Source: Salinicoccus cyprini (GTDB lineage: Bacteria > Bacillota > Bacilli > Staphylococcales > Salinicoccaceae). Taken from it: a stretch of DNA of 64,000 bases. Position numbers and translations under genes: made by a program. Shown here piece after piece: positions 1 to 8,885 of the stretch. Location: contig NZ_VMSJ01000002.1 in the NCBI RefSeq assembly GCF_007713705.1, positions 1-64,000 of the forward strand, written 5' to 3'. Position 1 is the first letter of the stretch. Each line of letters opens with the position of its first letter. The notes under the pieces were generated by a model. It worked only from the letters and a program-made list of their open reading frames with translations, did no database searches and was not told the origin of the DNA.

Positions 1-70
1 GGCCATCCCTTTATCGGAATTAAACATTGACATATTGTCATTCAGTTTTCAATGTTCTGTTTTGACTGCT
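1..70 (-). promoter_or_regulatory. Leader of an rRNA operon running off the left edge
   Basis: Read on the minus strand, the bases downstream of the last tandem promoter contain ATTGAAAACTGAATGACAA (35-53), a boxA/antitermination-like string typical of rRNA leaders in Bacillota. In staphylococci and bacilli an rRNA operon commonly follows recR, as here. The 16S gene itself is outside the window, so the identity is inferred from leader, promoters and synteny. Confidence 0.7.
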
Positions 71-75
71 TTACT

Positions 76-104
76 ATTATAGCATGTTCATCTCAGCGAT
101 GCAA
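76..104 (-). promoter_or_regulatory. rRNA promoter P3 (TTGCAT-N17-TATAAT)
   Basis: On the minus strand a -35 TTGCAT (99-104) and a consensus -10 TATAAT (76-81) are separated by exactly 17 bp. It is the copy nearest the rRNA leader and the only one with a perfect -10. An A/T-rich run lies upstream of the -35, as in UP elements. Confidence 0.8.
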
Positions 105-305
105 CACTTTTTTCAAATCTCTTTAACGTAATAGTAACGTTTGTTGTGTCGGCTTCATGTTTCGTCCGACAAGAGATAACTATACAGGGTTTGCCCGATT
201 AATGCAACACCTTTTTTAAATCTTTTTAACATGATAGTAACGTTTGTTGTATCGGCTTTATGTTTCGTCCGACAAGAAATAACTATACAGGGTTTGCCTA
301 ATGAA
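100..305. repeat. Tandem duplication of a 103-bp rRNA promoter unit
   Basis: Two near-identical units, 100-202 and 203-305, have a period of 103 bp. Each holds one promoter plus an initially transcribed hairpin: TGTCGG and CCGACA arms are perfect in the first copy and have one mismatch in the second. Differences between copies are scattered single bases, so the duplication is not brand new. Confidence 0.85.
179..207 (-). promoter_or_regulatory. rRNA promoter P2 (TTGCAT-N17-TATAGT)
   Basis: Minus-strand -35 TTGCAT (202-207) and -10 TATAGT (179-184) with a 17-bp spacer. It sits 103 bp upstream of P3, inside the tandem repeat. A T/A-rich tract precedes the -35. Confidence 0.75.
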
Positions 306-310
306 TGCAA
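282..310 (-). promoter_or_regulatory. rRNA promoter P1 (TTGCAT-N17-TATAGT)
   Basis: Minus-strand -35 TTGCAT (305-310) and -10 TATAGT (282-287) with a 17-bp spacer, the most upstream of the three. It begins just after the recR terminator, so rRNA transcription is insulated from the recR operon. Confidence 0.75.
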
Positions 311-330
311 GGGTTTTTTTAAAAAAAGTT

Positions 331-364
331 AACCCGGGCCATTTTTTATTAAATGGCCCGGGTT
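331..364 (-). terminator. Terminator of dnaX-ebfC-recR
   Basis: A perfect 14-bp inverted repeat (331-344 with 351-364; AACCCGGGCCATTT arm) is followed on the minus strand by AACTTTTTTT. It lies directly after the recR stop codon and before the rRNA promoters. Confidence 0.9.
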
Positions 365-366
365 CT

Positions 367-963
367 TTATAGTTCTGTACGGTACTCTATTGCCTTTGAT
401 AGCGTCACTTCATCCGCGTATTCCAGGTCCCCGCCGACCGGCAGGCCGTGGGCGAGACGCGTCGTCTTGATGCCGATCGGTTTGACCAGCCGGGAAATGT
501 ACATTGCTGTCGATTCCCCTTCAATGTTTGGATTGGTCGCCAATATGATCTCTTTGATCTGGTCATCCTTGAGTCTTTCAATCAATGAAGCAACGTTGAT
601 GTCTTCAGGTCCAATGCCATCCATCGGACTGATGGCGCCATGAAGTACATGATACAGTCCACCATACTCACGCATCTTCTCCATTGCGATGACATCCTTT
701 GTATCCTGGACGACACAGACAATGGAACGATCCCTGTTCTTATCCTGGCATATATAGCATGGATCTATATCTGTAATATGTCCGCATACTGAGCAGAATT
801 GCAAATCTCTTTTAACTTCCATCAGGCTGCGTGAAAAATTGACGACATCGTCCTCTTTCATGTTAAGTACATAAAATGCCAGGCGCTGGGCAGTCTTCGG
901 CCCAATGCCCGGCAATTTCATGAAGCTGTCGATCAGCTTTGATATCGGTTCGGGATAATGCAT
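367..963 (-). CDS. recR: Recombination mediator RecR
   Basis: RecR works with RecO and RecF to load RecA on gapped DNA. The 198-residue product has the family's usual length. An N-terminal helix-hairpin-helix region ([16 protein letters not shown], about residues 19-34) is followed by a C4 zinc finger (Cys57, Cys60, Cys69, Cys72) and a Toprim domain (about 80-175). It is the last gene of the operon dnaX-ebfC-recR; its ATG lies one base after the ebfC stop codon, which suggests translational coupling. A strong terminator follows. Confidence 0.97.
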   Translation of the reverse strand: MHYPEPISKLIDSFMKLPGIGPKTAQRLAFYVLNMKEDDVVNFSRSLMEVKRDLQFCSVCGHITDIDPCYICQDKNRDRSIVCVVQDTKDVIAMEKMREYGGLYHVLHGAISPMDGIGPEDINVASLIERLKDDQIKEIILATNPNIEGESTAMYISRLVKPIGIKTTRLAHGLPVGGDLEYADEVTLSKAIEYRTEL

Positions 964-964
964 T

Positions 965-1288
965 CTACATCATTCCCGGGATATTCATACCTTTAGTATG
1001 CTGACCGAGACGTTCGCTTGTCAGTTCATCCGCTTTGTTCATTGCTTCATTAGTCGCTGCAACAATCAGATCCTGGAGCATTTCTACATCGTCAGGATCC
1101 ACCACTTCTTCCTGGATTTCCACGTCGAGTACTTCCTTATGTCCGGAAACGGTCACTTTGACCATGCCGCCGCCAGCTGTGCCTTCGACTTTCTCGTCTT
1201 TCAGTTTTTCCTGCTCTTCCTGCATCTTCTTCTGCATCTTCTGCATCTGTTTCATCATGCCCTGCATATTGTTCATTCCACCACGCAT
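965..1288 (-). CDS. Nucleoid-associated protein, YbaB/EbfC family
   Basis: A small DNA-binding protein nearly always found between dnaX and recR. The product is rich in Met, Gln, Lys and Glu in its first 40 residues (helical, coiled-coil-like), followed by the conserved core around [21 protein letters not shown] take the ATG at 1288 (MRGGMNN...) as the start because AGGAGG lies 8 bases upstream. An in-frame ATG 21 bases further upstream has no ribosome binding site. That gives 107 residues, the family norm. Confidence 0.93.
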   Translation of the reverse strand: MRGGMNNMQGMMKQMQKMQKKMQEEQEKLKDEKVEGTAGGGMVKVTVSGHKEVLDVEIQEEVVDPDDVEMLQDLIVAATNEAMNKADELTSERLGQHTKGMNIPGMM

Positions 1289-1364
1289 ATATATTCTCCT
1301 CCAAGTCAATTTTCTTTTTTCTTCTATATAGTATATCTGAAATAACTTCTTTAATAAACCGATA

Positions 1365-3011
1365 TTATGAGCGTGTTTCTACAACGTCACTCCCGAATAT
1401 CTCCTTGGCGACATCAGAAGGCTTCTTTTCATCACCTTCCGACTGCTTCTGCTTGCTCGCCTTCTTCTCCTGGATGTAGTCGTGCCTTACCTGCAGCCAG
1501 CTGGAGTCGGGAACACCGACTACAACCACTTCCTTCCCTATAATGGAAGGAATGACCGCTTCAAGTTCCTGACGTTTCTTTTCATCCTTATTGATAAGGT
1601 CACTGTGGACATCACTTTTGAACTTGAGCAGTACATGCGTATCGCTGGCGGCCACCGGCTCGGAATCCTTGATCAGTGAGCGCAGTGCCTGCAGTCCCTT
1701 TTCTTCAACGTGCTGGTAGACTTTCGGCCAGTCATCTTTCAGCTTTACCAGATCTTCCTTGTTGGCATGATCCAGTACTTTCTCAATCTGCCTCAGAGAA
1801 AAACCTTTTGAAGACTGGCTCGCCGACCGGGTCTGGGGCTCTGTTACGGGAGCTGCTGATACTTGCGGCTGGCTGGAGAACTTCTTATCGAGCTCGGCAA
1901 GCTTCTGCTCGATATGCGACAGATCCATCGCTTGCGGCTCAATGGAACGATCATTATTGTTGAGTATCTGGATCAGTTTGACTATGACAACCTCGAGGTG
2001 CACACTCGTATTGACTGAAAAACGCATCATGACCATGGCATCATTCAGTACATCGATCATTTCATAGAGCACTTTGTCTTCCGTATGTGCAAATGCGATG
2101 TCATCCTCTATTTCTCCTGCATGCTTCATCAGAATGATATCCCTGATATAGTATACGAGCTCGTGGATCAGTCTCGTCGGATCCTTACCTTCCTCGATGA
2201 ACTGATGGTACTTCATGAACGCTTCCCTGGAGTCCCTGTGGTCAATCAGTTTCAGCCATTCATTCAGTTCCTCCGAACGAATGCCGCCTGTAATCATGAC
2301 TGCATCTTCAAGAGTGATGATATCATTGCTGTAGGCGATGACCTGGTCCATGATGCTCAGCGCATCACGCATTCCGCCTTCTGAAGTCCTCGCAATGTAC
2401 TCGATGGCATCCTTATCGTATTCCAAAGACTCGCTCTGGGCTACATATTCGAGCCTGCTGACAATCTCATTCAGCTCAATCGCTTTGAAATCGAAGCGCT
2501 GGCACCTCGAGATGATGGTTGCAGGAATCTTATGCGGTTCCGTCGTCGCCAATATGAAGATGGCGTGGCCGGGTGGCTCTTCCAATGTTTTGAGCAGCGC
2601 ATTGAAAGCACCCGTAGTCAGCATATGGACCTCATCGATGATATAGACCTTGTATCTGGCTTCCGAAGGTGCATATTTCACCTTTTCGCGTATATTCCTG
2701 ATTTCATCGACACCATTATTGCTGGCAGCATCGATTTCAATCACATCATTGGCACTGCCATCGGTGATGCTCATGCATATATCACATTCATTGCAAGGTT
2801 CACCACCGGAACCAAAACGGCAATTGAGCGCCTTGGCAAAGATTTTCGCTATACTCGTCTTCCCTGTCCCTCTGGGTCCGCTGAACAGATAGGCATGGGA
2901 TTCCTTATCTCTGACGATTGCGTTTCTTAGAGTTTTAGTAACATGTTTCTGCCCCACCACATCTTCAAATGTCTGGGGCCGGAACGCCCGGTATAATGCT
3001 TGATATTCCAT
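1365..3011 (-). CDS. dnaX: DNA polymerase III subunit gamma/tau
   Basis: Clamp-loader ATPase of the replisome. Visible: Walker [10 protein letters not shown] (45-53), a four-cysteine zinc site (Cys64, Cys73, Cys76, Cys79), Walker B with IIDEVHML (about 124-131), then a variable tail rich in Gln/Ser from about residue 370 and a C-terminal tau-like region. At 548 residues it matches Bacillota DnaX. The start ATG at 3011 is preceded by GGAGGTGCC. First gene of dnaX-ebfC-recR. I saw no slippery A-run that would support a programmed frameshift of the E. coli kind. Confidence 0.96.
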   Translation of the reverse strand: MEYQALYRAFRPQTFEDVVGQKHVTKTLRNAIVRDKESHAYLFSGPRGTGKTSIAKIFAKALNCRFGSGGEPCNECDICMSITDGSANDVIEIDAASNNGVDEIRNIREKVKYAPSEARYKVYIIDEVHMLTTGAFNALLKTLEEPPGHAIFILATTEPHKIPATIISRCQRFDFKAIELNEIVSRLEYVAQSESLEYDKDAIEYIARTSEGGMRDALSIMDQVIAYSNDIITLEDAVMITGGIRSEELNEWLKLIDHRDSREAFMKYHQFIEEGKDPTRLIHELVYYIRDIILMKHAGEIEDDIAFAHTEDKVLYEMIDVLNDAMVMMRFSVNTSVHLEVVIVKLIQILNNNDRSIEPQAMDLSHIEQKLAELDKKFSSQPQVSAAPVTEPQTRSASQSSKGFSLRQIEKVLDHANKEDLVKLKDDWPKVYQHVEEKGLQALRSLIKDSEPVAASDTHVLLKFKSDVHSDLINKDEKKRQELEAVIPSIIGKEVVVVGVPDSSWLQVRHDYIQEKKASKQKQSEGDEKKPSDVAKEIFGSDVVETRS

Positions 3012-3048
3012 CCAGCGGCACCTCCATAGTGAGTCATTTCTGCTATTG

Positions 3049-3054
3049 ATTATA
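3049..3054 (-). promoter_or_regulatory. Probable dnaX promoter (extended -10)
   Basis: TGG-TATAAT on the minus strand lies about 40 bp upstream of the dnaX start. The hexamer 17 bp further upstream (TAGGGC) is a poor -35, so this may rely on the extended -10. Confidence 0.45.
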
Positions 3055-3090
3055 CCATATATATGTGATCCGCCCTAATTCAGAGCAATA

Positions 3091-3122
3091 AAAAAATGAC
3101 TGTATCCAAAGATACAGTCATT
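3091..3122 (-). terminator. Terminator of the SRP RNA gene
   Basis: Perfect 12-bp stem (AATGACTGTATC arm, 3095-3106 with 3111-3122) with a 4-base loop, followed on the minus strand by a run of U. It lies just 3' of the SRP RNA and upstream of the dnaX promoter. Confidence 0.9.
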
Positions 3123-3131
3123 CATTATGTA

Positions 3132-3402
3132 ACCGTGCACCGCTTCTTTGAACATTCGGCACAAGCGTTACTTGATCCACCAGCTCAACTCCGGCTGTCC
3201 TACGGCACATAGAATGGGCCACTTAATGCTGCTTCCTTCCGGACCTGACATGATTCGTGACGTTCTATTGCATAGGACCGGAATCTCAACACCGGTGAGA
3301 TCAAGGCAGTCCTCACACGGAATATCCTCAGAAGCGGAATTCAGTCCTGCTGGAGCGGATTGCAGGTACAGGGCACCGCTACCTCCCCACTTAGCACGGC
3401 AT
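3132..3402 (-). ncRNA. ffs: Signal recognition particle RNA, large Bacillus type
   Basis: The RNA scaffold of the signal recognition particle, which binds Ffh. On the minus strand it starts with GCCGTGCTAAGTGGGGAGGT, the Alu-domain start of the long Bacillota form. It contains the Ffh-binding S-domain hairpin with GTCAGGTCCGGAAGGAAGCA around 3230-3260, and ends in GGTGCACGG, which pairs with the 5' end. Length of about 270 nt fits the 6S-like scRNA of bacilli. The 5' end agrees with the promoter 7 bp upstream. It lies next to dnaX, the usual position in this group. Confidence 0.95.
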
Positions 3403-3407
3403 ATTTT

Positions 3408-3436
3408 ATAATATCAAAATCCGTCAGCCAATGCAA
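3408..3436 (-). promoter_or_regulatory. SRP RNA promoter
   Basis: Minus-strand -35 TTGCAT (3431-3436) and -10 TATTAT (3408-3413) with a 17-bp spacer. Predicted initiation falls on the 5' end of the RNA. Confidence 0.75.
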
Positions 3437-3447
3437 GATTTAATGCG

Positions 3448-4185
3448 CTATCCCCCTTGAAAACGCCTTGAGAAGTCGACAAACTTGAATTCATTGGCAA
3501 GATGTTTTGAGATGTTGTACTGGAACGGGCGGGCATCAGTCAGATGGACGACTGAACGTACCGTTGCCGTATATGGCGGTATGACGTTGCCGAACAGCTC
3601 AAGATCCTTTTCATTCATCGGATCAAAAGTGATTTCCTTGTGAGAGTAGGCAATCGTCAGACCAAGGCGTTTTTCTATATATTCATAGATTGAATCGCCG
3701 GCAATCCGCGTGTTCAACCCCGGCATCATTTCGACAATGAAGTAATCTGTATCCACAATATGCGTCTTGCCTTCGAACTGTCTCTGACGGATTAAACGCC
3801 ATACCCTGTCATCAGCTTCCAGCTTCAGCGCCTCAAGCACTTTCGGGAATTCCGCAGCAGGATACTGGACGAGTTCCACGACCTTTGTCGTGTACTGCTT
3901 TGTTTTCAGCTGCTGGATCTCCTTGAAACTCGTCAGATGGGACACCGTAAAATCCATCGAAGGATTATAGATGACAACTGAGCCTTTTCCTTTCATCTTC
4001 TGGATGTAGCCATTTTCCTGTAGGAGGTTCAAGGCCTTTCTGACTGTTTCCCGGGAAACATCGAACGTGCTGACCAGCGTATGTTCAGAAGGCAGTACGT
4101 CCCCTCTTCCATAGTTGCCTTCCGAAATATCACTCGATAGCACTTGATAGATATGATTATATTTGTTCAGATTCATCGCGCTCAC
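3448..4185 (-). CDS. treR: Trehalose operon repressor TreR (GntR family)
   Basis: A GntR-type winged helix (about residues 8-75, with PSEHTLVSTFDVSRETVRKAL as recognition region) is followed by a UTRA ligand-binding domain (about 95-240). Family knowledge: TreR represses the PTS trehalose genes and is released by trehalose 6-phosphate. It is the last gene of treP-treC-treR. Two starts are possible: GTG at 4185 (GAGGA 8 bases upstream) and ATG at 4176 (AAGGTGAG close by). A perfect 16-bp Noc-like palindrome lies inside the gene at 4045-4060. Confidence 0.9.
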   Translation of the reverse strand: MSAMNLNKYNHIYQVLSSDISEGNYGRGDVLPSEHTLVSTFDVSRETVRKALNLLQENGYIQKMKGKGSVVIYNPSMDFTVSHLTSFKEIQQLKTKQYTTKVVELVQYPAAEFPKVLEALKLEADDRVWRLIRQRQFEGKTHIVDTDYFIVEMMPGLNTRIAGDSIYEYIEKRLGLTIAYSHKEITFDPMNEKDLELFGNVIPPYTATVRSVVHLTDARPFQYNISKHLANEFKFVDFSRRFQGG

Positions 4186-4233
4186 CTTATTATCCTCGAA
4201 GATGTATTAAAATCAAATACATCATAACTTTTT

Positions 4234-5877
4234 TTATTCGCCTTGTCCATATACCATCAGCGCTTCATAAGGTCTGAGCACATCTTTTCTGTCATCATAA
4301 TTGGATAGAAGGATTTCTCCTTCCACGCTGATATTTTCCGGATAAGGCACTTCCTTGTTTCTGAAGTTTGCAATGACCATGATACTTTCATCTTCATGGA
4401 TACGTGTATAGATGAAAAGATTTTCATCATCCATCAAATACGGTTCCACGCTGCCGTATGTCAGTACGTCGAGTTCGTGTCTGAGTCTGATCAGTTTCTG
4501 ATACGTATAGAAAATGGAATGCTCATCTTCAAGCGCGTGGGTTACGTTGATCTTCTGATATCTATCGGAGACTTCAATCCACGGCTCGCCTTCAGTAAAG
4601 CCAGCATGCAGAGAATCATCCCACTGCATCGGCGTTCTTGAATTATCCCTCGACTTTGTTGCCAATATATCCATGATGTGGCTGGCATCCATTCCTTTAT
4701 CTCTTAAAATGGAGTACGCATTCAAACTCTCCACATCCCGATACTGGTCGATACGCTTGAACGCTGGATTCGTCATGCCGATTTCTTCACCCTGATAGAT
4801 GTAAGGTGTACCTTTCAGTCCATGCAGCGCAATGGCAAGCATCTTCCCACTCAACACCCGGTTCTCTTCAGTTTCGTCATTACCGAACCTCGACACCACA
4901 CGTGGCTGATCGTGATTGCACCAGAATATTGCATTCCAGCCGCCCCCTTCGTCCATTGCCACCTGCCATTCCATCAGTATCCTTTTCAGTTCAAGGAAGT
5001 CGAAATTGGCCAGCGCCCACTTTTCTCCGCCAGGATAGTCGACCTTCAGATGATGGAAGTTGAAAACCGAGTTCAGTTCATTCCGTTCGGGATCTGTGTA
5101 TTTCAGACAATGGTCTATGGTGGTCGACGACATTTCCCCGACCGTCATTATATCCTTATCGCCGAAAGTGTTCCGGTTGAGTTCATTGAGATATTCGTGG
5201 ACTTTCGGTCCATCTGTATAGAATTCCTTCCCTGGTCCATCGGAATCCACGAACTCGCCCTTTGATATGAGATTGACTACATCGAAGCGGAACCCGTCCA
5301 CTCCAAAATCGATCCAGTAGTTGATCATGTCGTAAATATCGCGCCGCAGATCTTCATTTTCCCAATTCAGGTCTGCCTGCGTGATATCGAAGAGGCGGAG
5401 GTAGTACTGGTTCGTCTGTTTATCGTAGTTCCAGGCGTTGCCTCCAAATTTGGATTCCCAGTTTGTCGGCGGCTGATCGTAAGTGCCATCCTTCCATATA
5501 TAGTAGTCTCTATACTTGTTGTCTTTGGATTTTTTCGATTCGATAAACCACTGGTGTTCTGTAGAGGTATGATTGATGACGATATCCATCATGATCCGAA
5601 TCCCTTTTTCATGCGCTTTCCCAAGAAGTTCCTTAAGATCCTCCTTGCTGCCGAACTGCGGATTCACTTCATAGTAGTCGCTGATATCATATCCATTGTC
5701 ATTCATCGGCGATTCATATACAGGCGTCAGCCATAAATAGTCCACGCCAAGCTTGCTGAAATAATCCAATTTCTCGATAATGCCTCTGATATCTCCCTCT
5801 CCGCTTCCTGTCGTATCGTTGAAGGATTTGGGATAGATCTGATAGACGACCGATTTTCTCCAGTCCATGGATGCCAT
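4234..5877 (-). CDS. treC: Trehalose-6-phosphate hydrolase (GH13)
   Basis: Cytoplasmic glycoside hydrolase that splits trehalose 6-phosphate into glucose and glucose 6-phosphate. The GH13 catalytic set is visible: DGFRFDVV with nucleophile Asp199, acid/base Glu248 in TVGEMSS, and His322-Asp323 in CNHDQPR. Length of 547 residues is normal. The fold is shared with oligo-1,6-glucosidases, so the substrate is assigned from the treP and treR neighbours. The ATG at 5877 has AAAGGAG 9 bases upstream; treP ends 25 bases before it. A second GH13 gene lies at the right end of the window. Confidence 0.92.
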   Translation of the reverse strand: MASMDWRKSVVYQIYPKSFNDTTGSGEGDIRGIIEKLDYFSKLGVDYLWLTPVYESPMNDNGYDISDYYEVNPQFGSKEDLKELLGKAHEKGIRIMMDIVINHTSTEHQWFIESKKSKDNKYRDYYIWKDGTYDQPPTNWESKFGGNAWNYDKQTNQYYLRLFDITQADLNWENEDLRRDIYDMINYWIDFGVDGFRFDVVNLISKGEFVDSDGPGKEFYTDGPKVHEYLNELNRNTFGDKDIMTVGEMSSTTIDHCLKYTDPERNELNSVFNFHHLKVDYPGGEKWALANFDFLELKRILMEWQVAMDEGGGWNAIFWCNHDQPRVVSRFGNDETEENRVLSGKMLAIALHGLKGTPYIYQGEEIGMTNPAFKRIDQYRDVESLNAYSILRDKGMDASHIMDILATKSRDNSRTPMQWDDSLHAGFTEGEPWIEVSDRYQKINVTHALEDEHSIFYTYQKLIRLRHELDVLTYGSVEPYLMDDENLFIYTRIHEDESIMVIANFRNKEVPYPENISVEGEILLSNYDDRKDVLRPYEALMVYGQGE

Positions 5878-5902
5878 TGTTAAAAACTCCTTTATGCTTG
5901 AT

Positions 5903-7351
5903 TTACTCTTTTACCATGTCTTTGGTCTTCTCTTTTACAAATCTGGAGAAGATAAGCGTAAGCACAAACGGAACGATGATTGCAATCAGCATGCCGATGG
6001 TGAAGAGCAGCCAGAATCCTTCTGTGATCGATATGACACCAGGTACACCCCCGACACCGACACTGGCTGCAGTCAGTCCATTGATCCCAAAAATACCACC
6101 GACGATAGCAGTGGTGATGACCGCTGCGATGAATGGATATTTAAGTGGCAAGTTGACACCGAACATTGCCGGCTCAGTAACTCCAAGCCATCCGGAGATG
6201 CCTGAAGTCATCGCCAGACCTTCTTCTTTCTTTTTCTTCTGCTGACGGTAGATGACCCAGGCACCGAAAGCCGCTGACCCTTGCGCAATATTGGAAATGG
6301 CGAGGATCGGCCACAGGTAGGTGGAGCCTGTCGTACCGATAAGCTGCAGATCGACCGCGAGGAACATGTGATGGAGACCAGTTACAACAAGTGGGGCGTA
6401 GAACAGACCGTATACTGCGCCACCGAGCACACCAACCGTTTCGAAAAGCCAGACAATGCTATCGGAGATGATGGTACTGAGGAAGAGTGTGACCGGACCG
6501 ATCAGTGTATAAGTAAGAATACCGACAACGAGTAATGCAATCGGTGCAACCAGAAGCAGTTTGAACATATCATGGACACGCTGGTTCAGGAAATGCTCCA
6601 CCTTGGCAAGCAGCCATGTGGCAACAAGCACCGGCAGTACCTGTCCTTGATAGTTCAGCTGTTCAATCTGCAGTCCAAAGAAGTTCCAGGTCGGAATTTC
6701 TGCAAGTTCCCCCGCTTCAGCATCGAACAGACCATACTGGCTGGCAAGATCCGGGTGGCAGAGAGCCAGTCCGAGCGCAATACCAAGCAGCGGATTCCCA
6801 CCAAACACTTTCATGGCTGACCAGCCGATGAGCACCGGCAGGAAGATGAATGGCGCGACCGCAATGAAGTTGATCATGCTCGCGATGCCTTCAATACCAG
6901 GGAAGCGGGTGATGATGGAATCATTCTCCCAGAAGAGACCCTGGACAGTGAGCAGGTTGTTGATACCGAGCAGGAGACCTGCTGTCACGATGGCTGGAAG
7001 AATGGGAATGAAAATATCACCCAGCATTTTGATGAAGCGCTGAAGCGGGTTCATCTTCTGTGCAGCAGCAGCCTTGACTTCGTCTTTGGTACCGCCACCT
7101 TTGCCTGTCTCCTCCTCAAAAATTTTGAATGCATCATTTACAGTTCCTTGGCCGATAACAACCTGAAATTGATTATTTGCTGCAAATGAGCCTTTGACCA
7201 GGTCGATGGCATCCAGTTTCTCCTTATCCACTTTGGAATCATCTTCCAATGCAAGTCTTAATCGAGTGACACAGTGCGTTGCTGCATTAATGTTTTCCTT
7301 ACCGCCTACTGCTTCAATTATCGCTCTCACATCGTCGCGGTTCACTGCCAT
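5903..7351 (-). CDS. treP: PTS trehalose transporter EIIBC
   Basis: Membrane permease that imports and phosphorylates trehalose. An N-terminal EIIB domain carries the phospho-accepting Cys in AATHCVTRLRL (about residue 27). After a linker at about 85-105, the EIIC domain has about ten hydrophobic segments and the motif TGLHHMF. No EIIA domain is fused, so phosphate must come from a separate EIIA. Starts are ambiguous: GTG 7360, ATG 7351 and GTG 7345 are in frame, and GGAAGGA fits the last best. I list ATG 7351. First gene of treP-treC-treR. Confidence 0.92.
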   Translation of the reverse strand: MAVNRDDVRAIIEAVGGKENINAATHCVTRLRLALEDDSKVDKEKLDAIDLVKGSFAANNQFQVVIGQGTVNDAFKIFEEETGKGGGTKDEVKAAAAQKMNPLQRFIKMLGDIFIPILPAIVTAGLLLGINNLLTVQGLFWENDSIITRFPGIEGIASMINFIAVAPFIFLPVLIGWSAMKVFGGNPLLGIALGLALCHPDLASQYGLFDAEAGELAEIPTWNFFGLQIEQLNYQGQVLPVLVATWLLAKVEHFLNQRVHDMFKLLLVAPIALLVVGILTYTLIGPVTLFLSTIISDSIVWLFETVGVLGGAVYGLFYAPLVVTGLHHMFLAVDLQLIGTTGSTYLWPILAISNIAQGSAAFGAWVIYRQQKKKKEEGLAMTSGISGWLGVTEPAMFGVNLPLKYPFIAAVITTAIVGGIFGINGLTAASVGVGGVPGVISITEGFWLLFTIGMLIAIIVPFVLTLIFSRFVKEKTKDMVKE

Positions 7352-7388
7352 TCCTTCCACACTCCCTCATGTTTGTTTTATTGACATA

Positions 7389-7417
7389 ATTTTAGCATGT
7401 CTAGACAGACGTGTAAA
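7389..7417 (-). promoter_or_regulatory. tre promoter with putative TreR operator in the spacer
   Basis: Minus-strand -35 TTTACA (7412-7417) and -10 TAAAAT (7389-7394) are 17 bp apart. The spacer contains a perfect palindrome TGTCTAGACA (7398-7407). Its position would let a bound repressor exclude RNA polymerase. Assignment to TreR is by context. Confidence 0.65.
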
Positions 7418-7442
7418 GGCTTTCATAAAGTATAAAAAGACA

Positions 7443-7471
7443 TAAAAAAATGCCGCTTGTATGAGCGGCAT
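7443..7471 (-). terminator. Terminator of the ammonium transporter gene
   Basis: Stem TGCCGCT (7451-7457) with AGCGGCA (7464-7470), followed on the minus strand by TTTTTTT. Confidence 0.85.
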
Positions 7472-7555
7472 CGGGTCTTTGGAAGGAAATATATATCAGT
7501 CTGTTCTATTGTACCCCTTAATATATGATTGAAACCCCTTTGTTCAAATCATTTT

Positions 7556-8770
7556 CTATGAGTTGGAATACTCATAGGCTTTCTCCCCGTGGATGACCAC
7601 ATCGAGTCCATCCAGTTCCTCTTTTTCATCTGTACGCAATGTAACGAAGATGCTGATACCTTTAGCAATTGCATATGTCATGACTGCACTGAAAATGATC
7701 GTTGCCGTCACTGCTACAATCTGTGCCAGTACCGGTGCAAAACCGCCGCCAGCAAGGAGACCGTCTGCAACACCCGGATTTACTGCACTCGTCTGAAGGA
7801 CACCTGTACCGATTGCACCGACGATACCACCGATACCGTGAAGACCGAACGCGTCAAGTGCGTCATCATAGTTCAGCATTACTTTCAGGTTGGTGATGGC
7901 GAAGAAACAGATTGCTCCCCCAAGCAATCCAAGTGCCATCGCGCCACCATAAGTGACAAATCCAGCTGCTGGTGTGATTGCAACGAGTCCGGCAAGCATG
8001 CCTGAGAGTGTACCGATCAGTGATACTCTGCCTTTGGTGATTCTTTCAACAATGCTCCAGCCTGCAATACCAGCAGTGGAAGCAAGGATTGTATTGGTGA
8101 AAGCGCTCATTGCGATGGCATCAAACGTCAATGCACTGCCTGTATTGAATCCGAACCAGCCGAACCATACGAGGATGGCACCAACCATTGTGATGACAAG
8201 ATTGTGTGGCGGCTTTTTGTTATCCGGCTTTCTTGATCCAAGCATCAGCGCAAGTACAAGTCCTGAAACACCTGAGGAAATATGTACAACTGTTCCTCCG
8301 GCGAAATCGATGGCGCCGATGGCGTGGATCCAACCGCCGCCCCATACCCAGTGTGCAACTGGACTATAGACAAGAATGACCCATAATGCCATGAATACCA
8401 GGAAAGGACCAAATTTCATACGTTCCGCAACCGATCCTGTCAGGATGGAAACTGCGATTGTACAGAACGTCAGTTGAAACAGCATGTAAAGTGCGAAAGG
8501 AATGGTTTCGGAAAATGCAGGGTTCGGCTCAGCGCCTACGCCTGAGAGACCGATGTATGACAGGTCACCGATGAATGGATTACTACCTCCGAAACTGATT
8601 GAAAATCCGACAGCCACCCAGGCAAAAGTAACAACAACAATCGCAGCCAGACTATGCATTGATGTGTTCAATACGTTTTTTGACTGTACGAGACCACCGT
8701 AGAATAGAGCGAGACCTGGCGTCATGAGCCACACGAGCAAAGTACAAAGAAAAATGAAAACACTGTCCAT
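7556..8770 (-). CDS. Ammonium transporter, Amt family
   Basis: Integral membrane ammonium channel of 404 residues with about eleven hydrophobic segments. The N-terminus lies outside with PGLALFYGGLVQSKNVLN (about 19-36), a family signature; AGGTVVHISSGVSGLVLAL and the conserved DALDAFGLHGIGG near residue 300 supply pore and twin-His regions. The start ATG has GGAGGG upstream. No PII (glnK) gene is adjacent, unlike in many bacteria. It has its own promoter and terminator, so it is monocistronic. Confidence 0.95.
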   Translation of the reverse strand: MDSVFIFLCTLLVWLMTPGLALFYGGLVQSKNVLNTSMHSLAAIVVVTFAWVAVGFSISFGGSNPFIGDLSYIGLSGVGAEPNPAFSETIPFALYMLFQLTFCTIAVSILTGSVAERMKFGPFLVFMALWVILVYSPVAHWVWGGGWIHAIGAIDFAGGTVVHISSGVSGLVLALMLGSRKPDNKKPPHNLVITMVGAILVWFGWFGFNTGSALTFDAIAMSAFTNTILASTAGIAGWSIVERITKGRVSLIGTLSGMLAGLVAITPAAGFVTYGGAMALGLLGGAICFFAITNLKVMLNYDDALDAFGLHGIGGIVGAIGTGVLQTSAVNPGVADGLLAGGGFAPVLAQIVAVTATIIFSAVMTYAIAKGISIFVTLRTDEKEELDGLDVVIHGEKAYEYSNS

Positions 8771-8801
8771 AATTTATCCCTCCAAATTTAAGTATGGACA
8801 C

Positions 8802-8829
8802 AGTATAACCGCATTTTTCGAATATTCAA
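8802..8829 (-). promoter_or_regulatory. Promoter of the ammonium transporter gene
   Basis: Minus-strand TTGAAT (8824-8829), 16-bp spacer, TATACT (8802-8807), about 30 bp upstream of the start codon. Confidence 0.55.
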
Positions 8830-8837
8830 AATCTATG

Positions 8838-8866
8838 TAAAAAAGCCTGACATCACATGTCAGACT
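8838..8866 (-). terminator. Terminator after the acidic surface-protein gene
   Basis: Stem CTGACAT (8847-8853) with ATGTCAG (8857-8863) followed by TTTTTT on the minus strand. Confidence 0.8.
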
Positions 8867-8885
8867 TTCTTACATTGCTCATTAT

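Noticed and set aside
353-643. Plus-strand open frame opposite recR
   Set aside because: It lies entirely antisense to recR, has no ribosome binding site, and its composition is that of a shadow frame.
1365-3011. Programmed frameshift in dnaX producing gamma
   Set aside because: No A-rich slippery sequence with a downstream stem was evident on the coding strand at the expected place.
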